Made by a program: the position numbers and the translations under genes | Shown: piece after piece, positions 44,505-55,070 of the stretch | How the letters are laid out: each line of letters opens with the position of its first letter | How positions within the stretch are numbered: position 1 is the stretch's first letter | Notes under the pieces: generated by a model | Databases searched by the model: none | What the model was told of the DNA's origin: nothing | What the model saw: the letters and a program-made list of their open reading frames with translations, nothing else | From: Methanobrevibacter sp. YE315 | GTDB lineage: Archaea; Methanobacteriota; Methanobacteria; Methanobacteriales; Methanobacteriaceae | Length of the DNA stretch: 64,000 nucleotides | NCBI RefSeq assembly: GCF_001548675.1 | Contig: NZ_CP010834.1 | Coordinates: forward strand, 562,001 to 626,000 | Direction of reading: 5' to 3'

Positions 44505-46505
44505 ATGTTCAAGACAGCTAGAATGCGTAAAATTAGAATTGTTACACTGGAAAAGTATGTAGCTCCTACAGTGGACGCTCTCCACGAATCCGGGCTCATA
44601 CAAGTCAGTGATATTTCTGAAAGCATTCAGCAAGATCCTGAATTAGCGGAATTAGTAACTCCTTCAAAAGCTACTCCTTATACTGGTAAGTTATCTTCAC
44701 TTCTCATGAAAACAAATGGTATATCTGAACTACTAGGAAATTCTTTATCTGAAGGCCATGGGTTAAAAGATACTTTAATGTCTTTTATTAGTCCAGACAT
44801 GCCCGTACAAAAAGAAATTGAGAAAGTAGATACTCCAACATTCATTAAACAAGCTGAAGATACTTTAGCACAAGTTGAAAGTAAAACAAGTGTAATTGAA
44901 GAGAAGTTATCCGCACTCGACACTGAAACAAGTGAACTACAGTCTAATAAAAGTTTGGCTAATCGTTTATCTAATTTTGACATGGATTTAGCTCTTTTAA
45001 AAGATTCAAAGTACACTTCTACTACTGTTGGTAGGATTAACGCTGAATCTGCTTCAGAAATCAAAAATGAATTAAGTAACTTGACTGATGAATTAGAAGT
45101 ATTTACTGTCCCTATGGATGATGATGACGGAGAAATCATTACTGTAGTGACTTTAAAAGAATTTAGTGATGATGTTTATTCAACACTTCGTAAATACGAC
45201 TTTGAGAAAATTGAAGTAGGTGACGTTGAAGGTACTCCTCAACATATTATTTCAAAAGCTGATTCCAGATTATTAACCATTGAATCAGAACGTGACGCTG
45301 TTAAAAAAGATTTAAAAGCTGTGGCTGAACAATGGGACGATGAGATATTGGCTCTCAAAGAACAATTAGAAAATGAAAAAGAAAAGAACGAAATCCTTTC
45401 TTCCTTTGTTCAAACTAATGATGCTTATGTACTTGAAGCATGGGTGCCTGTTAAAGATACCGAAAAAGTTGAGCAAATTGTTGAAAAAAGTTCTGACGGA
45501 CATTGTGCCTTTGAAACAATTGAAGTTGAAGGTACTGATGATGAAAATGTTCCTATTCTACAACAAAATGGATGGTATGCAAAACCTTTCGAATACCTCG
45601 TCGATATGTACGCCCCAGTGCGTTACAATGCGATTGATCCAACTATATTCGTTGCAATCACTTTCCCATTCTTCTTCGGATTCTGTTTAACCGATGCAGT
45701 TTATGGTTTAGTTGTAGCGGCAATTGGTGTAGTATTATTGAAAGGTCTTGGTAAAGTCAAAGAATCCATGCATTCATTTGGTTGGATTTTGATTTGGTCC
45801 GGTCTATGGGCCGTTATACTGGGTCTGATAACCAATGGATTTATTGGGGACTTCCCAGAAAGAATAGCTGGTTTCCGTTTACCAACCGTATTTGCTCCAG
45901 TTGAAGCATTTAAACATCCTGAAACCATTTTGATAATAGCTATTGCTGTTGGTTTAATATATGTAAATATCGGATTTATTTTAGGTGCTATTAACAACTT
46001 AAGATACGGAAGGACTAAAGAAGCTTTAGGATCTCAAATTTGTTGGTTTGTATTTGAAGCAGGATTAGTTTTCCTTGTTTTAGGATTTATGATGCCTGCA
46101 ATCGGCATGATTGGTATGGCATTAGGTGCAGTTTTAATAATTGCGGCTATTGGAATATTAATTTGGGCTAATGGTGCATTTGGATTGATGGATATCTTCG
46201 GATTCTTAGGAGATGTTTTATCCTTTGCTCGTCTTTTAGCATTATGTTTAGCTACAGGCGGTATCGCAATGACCGTAAACATCTTAGCGCAAATGCTTGA
46301 TCAAATGGTTCCATTTGCAGGAATTGTACTTGCAGTTATCGTATTCGTATTTGGTCATATTGCAAACTTCGCTTTCCAAGTATTAGGTGCATTTATTAAC
46401 GCTTTACGTCTTAACTATGTAGAGTTCTTTGCACAATTCTTTGAAGAAGGTAAAGGTAAATTCGATGCTTTCAAAGCAAAAAGAACATTTACAAAAATTA
46501 AATAA
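44505..46505 (+). CDS. atpI: A-type ATP synthase subunit I (a-type, ion half-channel)
   Basis: The 666-residue protein has a long soluble coiled-coil arm (residues 1-370) and a C-terminal membrane domain of eight helices. PFFFGFCLTDAVYGLV, FGFLGDVLSFARLLALCLATG (the essential Arg in SFARL) and LGAFINALRLNYVEFF match the a-subunit ion path. It carries ions past the c-ring. A 69-base gap separates it from atpK. Confidence 0.95.
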   Translation: MFKTARMRKIRIVTLEKYVAPTVDALHESGLIQVSDISESIQQDPELAELVTPSKATPYTGKLSSLLMKTNGISELLGNSLSEGHGLKDTLMSFISPDMPVQKEIEKVDTPTFIKQAEDTLAQVESKTSVIEEKLSALDTETSELQSNKSLANRLSNFDMDLALLKDSKYTSTTVGRINAESASEIKNELSNLTDELEVFTVPMDDDDGEIITVVTLKEFSDDVYSTLRKYDFEKIEVGDVEGTPQHIISKADSRLLTIESERDAVKKDLKAVAEQWDDEILALKEQLENEKEKNEILSSFVQTNDAYVLEAWVPVKDTEKVEQIVEKSSDGHCAFETIEVEGTDDENVPILQQNGWYAKPFEYLVDMYAPVRYNAIDPTIFVAITFPFFFGFCLTDAVYGLVVAAIGVVLLKGLGKVKESMHSFGWILIWSGLWAVILGLITNGFIGDFPERIAGFRLPTVFAPVEAFKHPETILIIAIAVGLIYVNIGFILGAINNLRYGRTKEALGSQICWFVFEAGLVFLVLGFMMPAIGMIGMALGAVLIIAAIGILIWANGAFGLMDIFGFLGDVLSFARLLALCLATGGIAMTVNILAQMLDQMVPFAGIVLAVIVFVFGHIANFAFQVLGAFINALRLNYVEFFAQFFEEGKGKFDAFKAKRTFTKIK

Positions 46506-46574
46506 ATTAAAAATTTTTCATTTATATCTTAAATTAAATTAAAAAAATCAATATTATTTCAAAGGTGATAAAAT

Positions 46575-47060
46575 ATGGCAGAAATTGCTTTAGGTACTGC
46601 TTTAGCAGCTATTGGTGCTGGAGTAGCAATTGGTTTTGCTGGATTAGGTTCCGGTTTAGGGCAAGGTATGGCAGCTGCTGGTTCCGTAGGTGCAGTTGCA
46701 GAAGACAATGACATGTTTGCAAGAGGTATTATTTTCTCTGCATTACCAGAAACTCAGGCTATTTATGGGTTCTTGGTTGCAATCTTATTATTAGTATTCT
46801 CAGGATTATTAGGTGGAGGACAAGGATTACCTACTGAAGCAGGTATTGTAGCTATTGGTGTAGGTGCATCCATTGGTTTCGCTGGTTTAGGTTCCGGTAT
46901 GGGACAAGGTATGGCAGCAGCATCCTCTGTTGGCGCTATTGTAGAAGACAATGATATGTTTGCTCGTGGTATTATTTTCTCTGCATTACCAGAGACACAA
47001 GCTATTTACGGTTTCTTGATTGCTATTTTACTTATGGTATTCGGTGGAATCTTAGGTTAA
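46575..47060 (+). CDS. atpK: A-type ATP synthase proteolipid subunit K, duplicated hairpin
   Basis: The 161-residue protein contains two near-identical hairpins. Each has helix 1 with FAGLGSG-x-GQGMAAA and helix 2 with SALPETQAIYGFL. Both ion-binding Glu residues are kept, so each subunit gives four helices and two ion sites. The Gln in helix 1 and the Glu-Thr in helix 2 fit the sodium-binding pattern; the related enzyme of M. ruminantium has been reported to use Na+. GGTGAT precedes the ATG. Confidence 0.93.
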   Translation: MAEIALGTALAAIGAGVAIGFAGLGSGLGQGMAAAGSVGAVAEDNDMFARGIIFSALPETQAIYGFLVAILLLVFSGLLGGGQGLPTEAGIVAIGVGASIGFAGLGSGMGQGMAAASSVGAIVEDNDMFARGIIFSALPETQAIYGFLIAILLMVFGGILG

Positions 47061-47073
47061 GGAGGCAATTTAT

Positions 47074-47685
47074 ATGAGCTCAGGCACAGATAAAATTGTT
47101 TCAAGCATTATGTCTGAAGCCCAAGGGAAAGCTGATGTAATCATTCAAGATGCTAATGCGGAAATTTCAGCAATTCAAGCAAAAGCTGAAAAAACTGCTG
47201 AAGTAGAAGCTGCAAAAATTAAAGATAACGGTAAAAAACAATCTGAGATGAGATATCAGCAAATTATCTCTGAAGCTAAGATGAATGCTCGTAGAGCAAA
47301 ATTAGACGCTAAAGAAGATGTTATCGAAGCGGCTTTTAGTCAAGCTACTGGTGAGCTAAAACAAAAAGCTGCTGAAGGTAATGAAGATTATAAAGATTCA
47401 TTAAGTAAAATGATTAAAGAAGCTGCTGATGAAATTGGCGGTAATGATTTAATTATTCAATTAAATGAAGCTGACACAAACAAATTGAAAGAAGAAATAT
47501 CTTCAGACAATACTTTTGAATTAGATGGTGTCAAATTCAAATTAGGTGAACCTATCAAGACTATTGGTGGAGCTATCTTAAAAACAAGTAATGGAGATAT
47601 TGAAGTAAATAACACTATTGAAGCAAGATTAGAAAGATATAAAAGTATCTTACGTAGTGAAGTTGCTAACGTTTTATTTAAATAA
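47074..47685 (+). CDS. atpE: A-type ATP synthase subunit E (peripheral stalk)
   Basis: The 203-residue protein has an N-terminal coiled coil (ISAIQAKAEKTAEVEAAKI) and a C-terminal globular domain with GGAILKTSNGDIEVNNTIEA, as in V/A-type E subunits. It pairs with H in the outer stalk and caps the A3B3 head. AGGAGG precedes the ATG. Confidence 0.93.
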   Translation: MSSGTDKIVSSIMSEAQGKADVIIQDANAEISAIQAKAEKTAEVEAAKIKDNGKKQSEMRYQQIISEAKMNARRAKLDAKEDVIEAAFSQATGELKQKAAEGNEDYKDSLSKMIKEAADEIGGNDLIIQLNEADTNKLKEEISSDNTFELDGVKFKLGEPIKTIGGAILKTSNGDIEVNNTIEARLERYKSILRSEVANVLFK

Positions 47686-47701
47686 ATTAGGAGGATAAAT
47701 T

Positions 47702-48856
47702 ATGGCAGATGAAATTGCTACATTAATAAGTTCTGTTGGACTTACACAAGACACTTTCCTGGTATTTTGTGTTATCGCATTACTTATTGTTGGTGCAGTA
47801 GTTGTAATCATTACATCTAGACCAATTTTGGACATTTATCCTTATCTTAACCCAAGTGCAAGAGTAAGAGCTAGAAAAGGAAGATTATTTGATGAAAAAC
47901 AAATTTCTGAAATTGTTGAAACAAACAACGTTGAAGAAGTCGAAAACTATCTCAAAGGTATTCCTGAGTATGCGGATGTTTTAGATGAATATCCACTTGA
48001 TAAAGCATTAGATGTTGAACGTGCTAATACTTACAACTTTGTTGCAAGATTAGCTCCTAAAGATATCAAAGATCCTTTTGTTGTAATGTCTAAAAAGGCT
48101 GATATTGATAATATCAAAAGTCTTTTAACCGCAAAAGAAGTAGGTCTTTCCGCTGAAGAAACCAAAGAATTATTAATTCCTTCCGGATCTTTATACAGCG
48201 AGTTAGAATCTTTAGCCGATGCTGAAAATGTAACTGATATTGTCACAAGTTTGGATGGCACTGAATATGCACAAGCTTTAGAAGATGCTCTTCCACAATA
48301 TGAAGATACTAATATGGTTCTTCCATTAGAATCTGCTTTAGATAAATATTATTTAGGCAAATTATTACGTTCTACTGATGTTCCATCTGATGAAAATAAA
48401 CAAATTTTATATTCCTATGTTGGAACTCAAGTTGATGTTGCTAATCTTAAACTAATTATAAGGGCTAAAGAAGATGGCCTTGATTATGATGCAATCTCTC
48501 CTTATATATTAGAAGAAGGATACCAATTACGTGAATGGAAACTTAAAGATTTAATGGAATCTCCTGATGTTACAAACGTAATATCCGGATTAGAAGGAAC
48601 AAAATACTCTGATGCATTGACTGATGTGATGCCTGTTTACAATGAAACCGGTTCAGTTGCAGTATTCGAAAAAGCATTAGATGTTTATGCTTCCGATTAT
48701 TCAAAATCTTTAGCATCTAAAAAACCATTAGGTATTGGTCCAATTATTGGTTATTTAAGTCAAAAAGAAAACGAAATTAAAAATTTGAAAATTATTGCAA
48801 GAGCAAAAAGAGAAGCAGACTTCCCTAATTCTAAAATCATGGAGATGTTAATATGA
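47702..48856 (+). CDS. atpC: A-type ATP synthase subunit C (central stalk socket)
   Basis: The 384-residue protein is mainly helical, with the C/d-subunit phrases YLNPSARVRARKGRL, NTYNFVARLAPKDIK and ENEIKNLKIIARAKREA. The N-terminus carries a hydrophobic segment (FLVFCVIALLIVGAVVVII), which is unusual for C subunits but seen in some methanogens. It connects the c-ring to the D/F shaft. Its stop overlaps atpF by four bases. Confidence 0.92.
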   Translation: MADEIATLISSVGLTQDTFLVFCVIALLIVGAVVVIITSRPILDIYPYLNPSARVRARKGRLFDEKQISEIVETNNVEEVENYLKGIPEYADVLDEYPLDKALDVERANTYNFVARLAPKDIKDPFVVMSKKADIDNIKSLLTAKEVGLSAEETKELLIPSGSLYSELESLADAENVTDIVTSLDGTEYAQALEDALPQYEDTNMVLPLESALDKYYLGKLLRSTDVPSDENKQILYSYVGTQVDVANLKLIIRAKEDGLDYDAISPYILEEGYQLREWKLKDLMESPDVTNVISGLEGTKYSDALTDVMPVYNETGSVAVFEKALDVYASDYSKSLASKKPLGIGPIIGYLSQKENEIKNLKIIARAKREADFPNSKIMEMLI

Positions 48857-49170
48857 GTTCAGTAGCAATTATTGGTGATATTGACACTGTTTCAGGATTT
48901 AGACTTGGTGGTGTCAAAAAAGCAGAAGTAGTCAATACTTCTGAAGAAGCTATTGCAGCTTTTGATAAATTTTTCGAAGACGAAATTTCAATTATTATCA
49001 TTACTCAGTTAATGGCAAACGAAATAAGAGAACATATTAATAGGAAAATTGGTTCTGATGTATTACCAATGATAATTGAAATACCTGATAAAGATGGGTC
49101 CTCAGGAGGATCATCTGATCAAATAAATGACCTTATTAAAAGAGTTATCGGGGTAGAGATGGTTAAATGA
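48853..49170 (+). CDS. atpF: A-type ATP synthase subunit F (central stalk)
   Basis: The 105-residue protein has the F-subunit Rossmann-like fold: [19 protein letters not shown], then [16 protein letters not shown], then [12 protein letters not shown]. It sits on the rotating shaft with subunit D. It overlaps both neighbours by four bases. Confidence 0.93.
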   Translation: MSSVAIIGDIDTVSGFRLGGVKKAEVVNTSEEAIAAFDKFFEDEISIIIITQLMANEIREHINRKIGSDVLPMIIEIPDKDGSSGGSSDQINDLIKRVIGVEMVK

Positions 49171-50909
49171 TTATTGAAGGAAATATTATTAAGATTGCTG
49201 GGCCTGTTATTGTCGCAGATGGTATGAAAGGGGCTCAGATGCTTGAGATGGTTAGGGTAGGTGACGAAAAGCTTATCGGGGAAATCATTGAGCTTGAAGG
49301 TGACACCGCAACTATCCAAGTATATGAAGAAACAGCCGGTATCCAACCGGGTGAAGTAGTTGAATGTACTGGTGGAGCATTGTCTGTAGAACTTGGTCCT
49401 GGAATTATGAGTTCTATTTACGATGGTATTCAAAGACCTTTAAGAATCATCAGAGAAGTATCTGGTGATTTCATTGCAAGGGGTATTGATGTAGATTCCA
49501 TTAACAAAGAGAAAAAATGGGCTTTCAAACCTGTAGCAAAAGTTGGAGATGTTTTACAAGCTGGAGACGTACTTGGTGAAGTACAAGAAACCTCCGCAGT
49601 ATTGCACAAAATCATGGTTCCTCCAACCGTTGAAGGTGAAGTAACCGAAATCGCAGCTGAAGGCGAATACACTGTATTAGATGACATCGCTGAAGTCGGC
49701 GGTGAAAAAATACAAATGCTCCAAAAATGGCCTGTAAAAAGAAGCCGTCCTTATGTAAGAAAATTAGACCCTGATGTTCCTTTAGTAACTGGTCAAAGAG
49801 CACAAGACACTTTCTTCTCTGTAGCTAAAGGTGGGGCAGCAGCTATTCCTGGACCATTCGGATCAGGTAAAACTGTTACACAACAACAATTAGCTAAATG
49901 GGCAGATGCAGACATTGTTGTATATATTGGATGTGGTGAACGTGGTAACGAAATGACTGACGTACTTACCGAATTCCCATTCCTTGACGACCCTAAAACT
50001 GGAAACCCATTGATGGACAGAACTGTTCTTATTGCAAACACTTCTAACATGCCGGTAGCAGCTCGTGAAGCATGTGTATATACTGGTATGACAATTGCTG
50101 AATACTACCGTGACCAAGGTTATGATGTAGCGCTTATGGCTGACTCAACTTCAAGATGGGCAGAAGCTATGAGGGAGATTTCAGGAAGATTAGAAGAAAT
50201 GCCTGGGGAAGAAGGTTACCCTGCATACTTAGCATCCAGATTAGCTCAATTCTACGAAAGAGCTGGAAGAGTAGAAACTATCGGTACAGAATCAAAAGTA
50301 GCATCCATTTCTGTAGTAGGTGCAGTATCCCCTCCTGGTGGGGACTTATCCGAACCTGTTACACAAAACACATTACGTATCTGTAAAGTGTTCTGGGCGT
50401 TAGATGCATCTCTTGCGGATAAACGTCACTTCCCTTCAATCGACTGGTTGCAAAGTTATTCATTGTATATCGACAGTATTGAAGGATGGTATTCTGAAAA
50501 TGTAGCTGCAGACTGGAGAGCAACTCGTGACGAAGCTATGAGCTTATTGCAAAAAGAATCCGAGTTACAAGAAATTGTACAGTTAGTTGGTCCTGATGCA
50601 TTACCTGAAACTGACCAAGCTACTTTAGAAACTACCCGTATGTTAAGAGAAGATTTCTTACAACAAAACGCATTTGATGATGTAGATACATACTGTGCAC
50701 CTGATAAACAGTACAAAATGTTAAAAACCATTTTATTATTCTACAAAGAATCTCTTGCAGCTGTTAACAGAGGAGCACCAATTGCAAATATTGTAGCTTT
50801 ACCTGTTAAAGAAGAAATCGGTAAAATGAAATACATACACCAAGATGAATTTGATGAAAAAATTGCTGAAATTCAATCCGCAATTACTAAACAATGCAGT
50901 GAGGCTTAA
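49167..50909 (+). CDS. atpA: A-type ATP synthase catalytic subunit A
   Basis: The 580-residue protein has the Walker A sequence [18 protein letters not shown], the non-homologous insertion before it ([18 protein letters not shown]), GERGNEM and [20 protein letters not shown]. It catalyses ATP synthesis or hydrolysis at the A/B interfaces in alternation with subunit B. Confidence 0.97.
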   Translation: MIIEGNIIKIAGPVIVADGMKGAQMLEMVRVGDEKLIGEIIELEGDTATIQVYEETAGIQPGEVVECTGGALSVELGPGIMSSIYDGIQRPLRIIREVSGDFIARGIDVDSINKEKKWAFKPVAKVGDVLQAGDVLGEVQETSAVLHKIMVPPTVEGEVTEIAAEGEYTVLDDIAEVGGEKIQMLQKWPVKRSRPYVRKLDPDVPLVTGQRAQDTFFSVAKGGAAAIPGPFGSGKTVTQQQLAKWADADIVVYIGCGERGNEMTDVLTEFPFLDDPKTGNPLMDRTVLIANTSNMPVAAREACVYTGMTIAEYYRDQGYDVALMADSTSRWAEAMREISGRLEEMPGEEGYPAYLASRLAQFYERAGRVETIGTESKVASISVVGAVSPPGGDLSEPVTQNTLRICKVFWALDASLADKRHFPSIDWLQSYSLYIDSIEGWYSENVAADWRATRDEAMSLLQKESELQEIVQLVGPDALPETDQATLETTRMLREDFLQQNAFDDVDTYCAPDKQYKMLKTILLFYKESLAAVNRGAPIANIVALPVKEEIGKMKYIHQDEFDEKIAEIQSAITKQCSEA

Positions 50910-50911
50910 AA

Positions 50912-52303
50912 ATGAATACAAATATTAAAACTAGAGAATATACTACTGTATCTGAAGTCTCAGGTCCTTTAATGGTTGTTGAAGGAGTAGAAGGCGTTGG
51001 TTACAATGAAATTGTAGATATTGAAACACCTACTGGTGAAAAAAGAAGTGGACAAGTTCTTGAAGTAACTAAAGATGTTGCTGTTATCCAAGTATTCGAA
51101 GGAACTAATGACTTAAACACAAAAGATACTAAAACAAGATTCACTGGTCAAACAGCTAAAATTGGTGTATCCAGAGACATGATGGGACGTATCTTTAACG
51201 GTATTGGTAAACCTATTGACGGTGGACCAGAAATTATTCCAGACGAAGAATTGGATATTAACGGGGCTCCTATGAACCCTGCTTCTCGTGAATTCCCTGA
51301 AGAATTTATTCAAACTGGTATCTCTACCATTGACGGAATGAACACATTAGTAAGAGGACAAAAACTTCCTATCTTTTCAGGATCTGGTTTACCTCACAAC
51401 GATTTAGCTGTACAGATTGCAAGACAAGCTAAAGTATTAGGTGCTGACGACGAATTTGCAGTAATTTTCGCAGCAATGGGTATTACAAACGAAGAAGCAA
51501 ACTTCTTTATGAGAGACTTCGAACGTACTGGAGCTTTAGAAAAATTAACAGTATTCATGAACTTAGCAGACGACCCTGCTATTGAAAGGATCTTAACTCC
51601 AAAAATGGCTTTAACTACTGCTGAATATTATGCATTTACCTTAGGTATGCAAGTATTGGTTATCTTAACAGATATGACCAACTACTGCGAAGCTTTAAGG
51701 GAAATTTCCGCAGCAAGGGAAGAAGTACCTGGAAGAAGAGGTTATCCTGGTTACATGTATACTGACCTTGCAGGTATCTATGAAAGAGCAGGACGTATTG
51801 ATGGAAAAGAAGGTTCTATTACTCAAATGCCTATCTTAGTTATGCCTCAAGACGATATTACTCACCCAATTCCTGACTTAACCGGTTATATTACCGAAGG
51901 ACAAATCGTATTAAGTAGGGAAATCTCAAGGAAAGGTATTTACCCTCCTGTAGACGTACTTCCTTCACTTTCTCGTTTGATGAGTGGTGGTATTGGTGGA
52001 GACAAAACTAGGGATGACCACAGTGGTGTATCTGACCAACTCTATTCTGCATATGCAGAAGGTCGTGAGTTAAGAGACTTAGTTGCGGTTGTAGGGGAAG
52101 AAGCACTTACTGAAAGGGATCAAAAATTCTTAGAATTTGCACAAGCATTTGAAGACCAATTCATTACCCAAAGTAAAGATGAAGACAGAACCATCTTTGA
52201 AACTTTAGACCTTGGTTGGAGTTTACTCAAAATCTTACCTAAAACAGAACTCAAAAGGGTTAAAGAAGAATTTATTGAACAATACCTTCCAAAAGATGAC
52301 TAA
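50912..52303 (+). CDS. atpB: A-type ATP synthase regulatory subunit B
   Basis: The 463-residue protein is the non-catalytic nucleotide subunit: [18 protein letters not shown] replaces a Walker A loop. [20 protein letters not shown] and [20 protein letters not shown] are family landmarks. It alternates with A in the head. Two bases separate it from atpA. Confidence 0.97.
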   Translation: MNTNIKTREYTTVSEVSGPLMVVEGVEGVGYNEIVDIETPTGEKRSGQVLEVTKDVAVIQVFEGTNDLNTKDTKTRFTGQTAKIGVSRDMMGRIFNGIGKPIDGGPEIIPDEELDINGAPMNPASREFPEEFIQTGISTIDGMNTLVRGQKLPIFSGSGLPHNDLAVQIARQAKVLGADDEFAVIFAAMGITNEEANFFMRDFERTGALEKLTVFMNLADDPAIERILTPKMALTTAEYYAFTLGMQVLVILTDMTNYCEALREISAAREEVPGRRGYPGYMYTDLAGIYERAGRIDGKEGSITQMPILVMPQDDITHPIPDLTGYITEGQIVLSREISRKGIYPPVDVLPSLSRLMSGGIGGDKTRDDHSGVSDQLYSAYAEGRELRDLVAVVGEEALTERDQKFLEFAQAFEDQFITQSKDEDRTIFETLDLGWSLLKILPKTELKRVKEEFIEQYLPKDD

Positions 52304-52330
52304 TCTCATTACAGTAATGTAGGTGATTAA

Positions 52331-53017
52331 ATGGCACAAGATATTATAGATGGAATTAATCCAACTCGTATGGAGTTATTATCTCTTAAAAACAGAACTA
52401 AACTTGCTGTTAAAGGGCATGGTTTACTCAAAGAGAAAAGGGATGCTTTAATTAAAGAGTTTTTTGATATCTTGGATCGTGTCAAAGGTATTCGTGAAAA
52501 TGCAGAATTAAGTCTACAGGAAGCTAATGATGCTTTACTTGAAGCTCAAATTGCAATGGGTGATTTGGCTGTTAAGAAAGCAGCATTATCTGTTAAAGAA
52601 TCCATTGATGTAGAAATTACATCAAGAAGTGTAATGGGTGTTGCAGTACCTGTAACCAATGTTAAAATGGAAGAAAGATCTCTTATTGACAGGGGTTACG
52701 GTTTTTCAGACACCACAATACAATTAGACGAAGCTGCAAAGAAATTCGAGGAATCTCTTAAGTATTTAATTGAACTTGGTGAAGTAGAAAAAACTATTTT
52801 CTTACTCGCTGAAGAAATTGAAGCTACAAAACGTAGAGTAAATGCTTTAGAACACATTATGATTCCAAGATTCCAAAATACTGAAAAGTATATTGATATG
52901 AGACTCCAAGAAATGGAAAGAGAAAACTTCGTAAGATTGAAAATGATTAGATCAACAATGGAGAAAAATGAAAAAGCAGCTGCTGCAGCTGAAGCAGCTC
53001 AAAATGCAGAAGCTTAA
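52331..53017 (+). CDS. atpD: A-type ATP synthase subunit D (central shaft)
   Basis: The 228-residue protein is helical with the D/gamma-like start [20 protein letters not shown] and the C-terminal [22 protein letters not shown]. It ends in an alanine-rich tail. It forms the rotating shaft and closes the operon. AGGTGAT precedes the ATG; T-rich sequence follows. Confidence 0.95.
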   Translation: MAQDIIDGINPTRMELLSLKNRTKLAVKGHGLLKEKRDALIKEFFDILDRVKGIRENAELSLQEANDALLEAQIAMGDLAVKKAALSVKESIDVEITSRSVMGVAVPVTNVKMEERSLIDRGYGFSDTTIQLDEAAKKFEESLKYLIELGEVEKTIFLLAEEIEATKRRVNALEHIMIPRFQNTEKYIDMRLQEMERENFVRLKMIRSTMEKNEKAAAAAEAAQNAEA

Positions 53018-53164
53018 ATTTTTCTCTTTTACTTCTCATTTTCTTTTATTTTTATTTATTTTATTATTTAAAGCTCAAATTTTAATTAGTTTTTAAAAAT
53101 AGTTATTTTAATTTAGTTACTGTAAAAATTTTTCTTACTGGAAATTCCAGAAAACGGTGTAAAA

Positions 53165-53314
53165 ATGAAAAGAAATCCAATTGACCAATTTATGAAAGAC
53201 CCTGATAATAAAGCGAAGTTATTTATCTGGATGACTCGTGCAATGATTATTACCACTTTTATGATAACTCTTGGTGTAATATTATTCATTTGCCATCTAG
53301 TTGGGCTTTTTTAG
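53165..53314 (+). CDS. 49-residue single-helix membrane protein
   Basis: The ORF starts MKRNPIDQFMKDPDNKAKLF and continues with one hydrophobic helix (MTRAMIITTFMITLGVILFI). The ATG follows GGTGT by four bases. It overlaps the 3' end of the convergent ATP-grasp gene by 29 bases. It looks like the small membrane proteins that follow ATP synthase operons in Methanobacteriales, but I cannot name the family. Confidence 0.65.
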   Translation: MKRNPIDQFMKDPDNKAKLFIWMTRAMIITTFMITLGVILFICHLVGLF

Positions 53315-54470
53315 CAACTTCATTTACTTTTTTGCTTGCTGATTCTACTTTTTCAAATAATTCTTTAAAATCTTCATCAGTATCAATTATTGTTAGCAAC
53401 GGCTGTGATTTTTCAGTTATTGATCCGATGTGGGGAAGGTCATAGATGTTGTCCAAATCTATTTTTTCGTATTTCATCCTTGTTGGAGAATAGATAATTT
53501 TTTTGTAGGAGTAACATTTCGGTTTTGGAATATTTACTATTTCACCTTGGCATGCCTTGATGTGGGCATCTAGCATGTTTATGCCTAATGACTTTTCAAC
53601 ACATTCGAATGTCCCCTGAAGTCGAGGATTGATTTCGATAACATATAATCCATTTTCATTAAGAACATAGTCAACGCCATTTGAACCCAGCAACTTAAAT
53701 TCCTTAGCTAGTTTTTCGGATGTTGTTTTCATTTGGTGAACTATCCCATCGATGTCATTCACTTTCGCCATTATTGACTCGTCTGTCAGAGGCAAAATAT
53801 TTCCAACATATATGAAGCTGTTATTTTTTTCAAAGTCATTCTCGGTAAGCAGTCTTGAATTGATTATTGTTTTTGAATCATTCTGGCTGGCCAATAATGA
53901 TGAACTTAGGTTGATGCCCTCCACATATTCCTGCAAAATGAATTCATTGTCACTAAATTGCAACTCTTCCACATTATCTAAAAGAGTTATGTCATACCCT
54001 CCACTTCCTTTAACGGGTTTTAAAATAAATTGAATGTCATTGTAATTTTCACTTATTTCAAATGCTTCACCTATATCACTTAACCTAAAAGTCATAGGTG
54101 TTAAAAATTTATTTTCAATTCTTTTAAAGAATTTGAATTTATCCTCAATGTTTCCAACATCAGAGGTTCCCAAAATTTTCTTTCGATCTTTTTTTGAAAA
54201 GTCGCTTGGCGAAACACCTGAGATTGGAATTATATGGTCAACCTCATCAATGTAATCTCTTGAGATATCCAAAAGGTTTTGAGGATTGAACTCATTTTCA
54301 AAAACACCGCAACTTTCATCCACACTTTCATTTAGAATAATTTTCTGATTTTTGATGGTTGGAGTATCTGATGTGGAAAAGTAACTAGTGGAGTATATTT
54401 CATAGTCTAGCTGCAATGCACTGTTAAGCATACTTCTTGTATCAATTCCAATAAGTAATAGCTTTTTCAT
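53286..54470 (-). CDS. ATP-grasp domain ligase
   Basis: The 394-residue protein has an ATP-grasp core: FILKPVKGSGGYDITLL (nucleotide-binding loop), NEFILQEYVEGINLS (hinge) and YVIEINPRLQGTFECVEKS (metal-binding Glu and Asn). Members join a carboxylate to an amine or thiol through an acyl-phosphate. The N-terminal preATP-grasp part has LLIGIDTRSMLNSALQLDY. Substrate and pathway are unknown. It is downstream of tRNA-Gln on the same strand. Confidence 0.82.
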   Translation of the reverse strand: MKKLLLIGIDTRSMLNSALQLDYEIYSTSYFSTSDTPTIKNQKIILNESVDESCGVFENEFNPQNLLDISRDYIDEVDHIIPISGVSPSDFSKKDRKKILGTSDVGNIEDKFKFFKRIENKFLTPMTFRLSDIGEAFEISENYNDIQFILKPVKGSGGYDITLLDNVEELQFSDNEFILQEYVEGINLSSSLLASQNDSKTIINSRLLTENDFEKNNSFIYVGNILPLTDESIMAKVNDIDGIVHQMKTTSEKLAKEFKLLGSNGVDYVLNENGLYVIEINPRLQGTFECVEKSLGINMLDAHIKACQGEIVNIPKPKCYSYKKIIYSPTRMKYEKIDLDNIYDLPHIGSITEKSQPLLTIIDTDEDFKELFEKVESASKKVNEVAKKAQLDGK

Positions 54471-54499
54471 AAAATATCAATAAAAATAGTTTTTAGAAA

Positions 54500-54571
54500 T
54501 AGTCCCGAGCGGAGTCGAACCGCCGTCTCCGGGTCCAAAGCCTAGAAGGATTACCACTACCCTACGGGACT
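54500..54571 (-). tRNA. tRNA-Gln (anticodon UUG)
   Basis: On the minus strand the gene has acceptor stem AGTCCCG/CGGGACT, a D-arm GGGTAGTGGTAATCC, anticodon loop CTTTGGA (UUG) and a T-arm GGCGGTTCGACTCCGCT, with discriminator A at 54500. CCA is not encoded. The anticodon stem CTAGG/CCCGG has one A-C mismatch at its third pair. Confidence 0.9.
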
Positions 54572-54595
54572 ATAATGTGCTGTATTATTACAACA

Positions 54596-54610
54596 TTTAA
54601 TATATATTTA
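54596..54610 (-). promoter_or_regulatory. Promoter of tRNA-Gln
   Basis: TAAATATATATTAAA on the minus strand is a TATA-like box 25-39 bases ahead of the tRNA. Confidence 0.5.
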
Positions 54611-54627
54611 TCATGTAGTATTTATAT

Positions 54628-55026
54628 CTATCGGTTATTTGATAATTTTTGGTAAAATAAGCATTTATCATGCCACATACATTCAAAACAAATTTTAGAA
54701 ACGCTTTCTTTTGTATTAAAAATATTATCAATTTTTTCAAATAAATCAACAGAATTATGCTCTTTTGAAATATCTAATTTATTTAACACTTCATTGTCCA
54801 TATTTATGATTCTTTCATTTTGCAATTCATCGCCGCAAATATTATTTTTCAGATTGGGGCATGCTTTGCAAATGTCGTCAGGGGCGTTTGTCAGATAAAC
54901 ATTTGTCTGAGGTAATTTTCTTTTTTCATTGACCTCAATCATGTTTTCAGTAAAGTTTTCATCGTATCCGTAGCCCTGAAAACCCTTAAGGCATAATAAG
55001 TGATGTCCTCTTAAGAATAGTTTCAT
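54628..55026 (-). CDS. DUF1284 family cysteine-rich protein
   Basis: The 132-residue protein starts MKLFLRGHHLLCLKGFQGYG, the DUF1284 hallmark, and has CKACPNLKNNIC and CFECMWHDKC. Together with an N-terminal Cys these could bind an Fe-S cluster. ATG 55026 is chosen because the family begins there. Function is unknown. It follows bioY, with a terminator hairpin between. Confidence 0.8.
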   Translation of the reverse strand: MKLFLRGHHLLCLKGFQGYGYDENFTENMIEVNEKRKLPQTNVYLTNAPDDICKACPNLKNNICGDELQNERIINMDNEVLNKLDISKEHNSVDLFEKIDNIFNTKESVSKICFECMWHDKCLFYQKLSNNR

Positions 55027-55033
55027 ATTAATC

Positions 55034-55070
55034 AAAAAAATAATAAAAAAAGAAAGGTTAAAAAACCTTT
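55034..55070 (-). terminator. Terminator after bioY
   Basis: Stem AAAGGTT/AACCTTT (55053-55070) with a 4-base loop is followed, on the minus strand, by T-runs to about 55034. It begins directly after the bioY stop. Confidence 0.65.
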
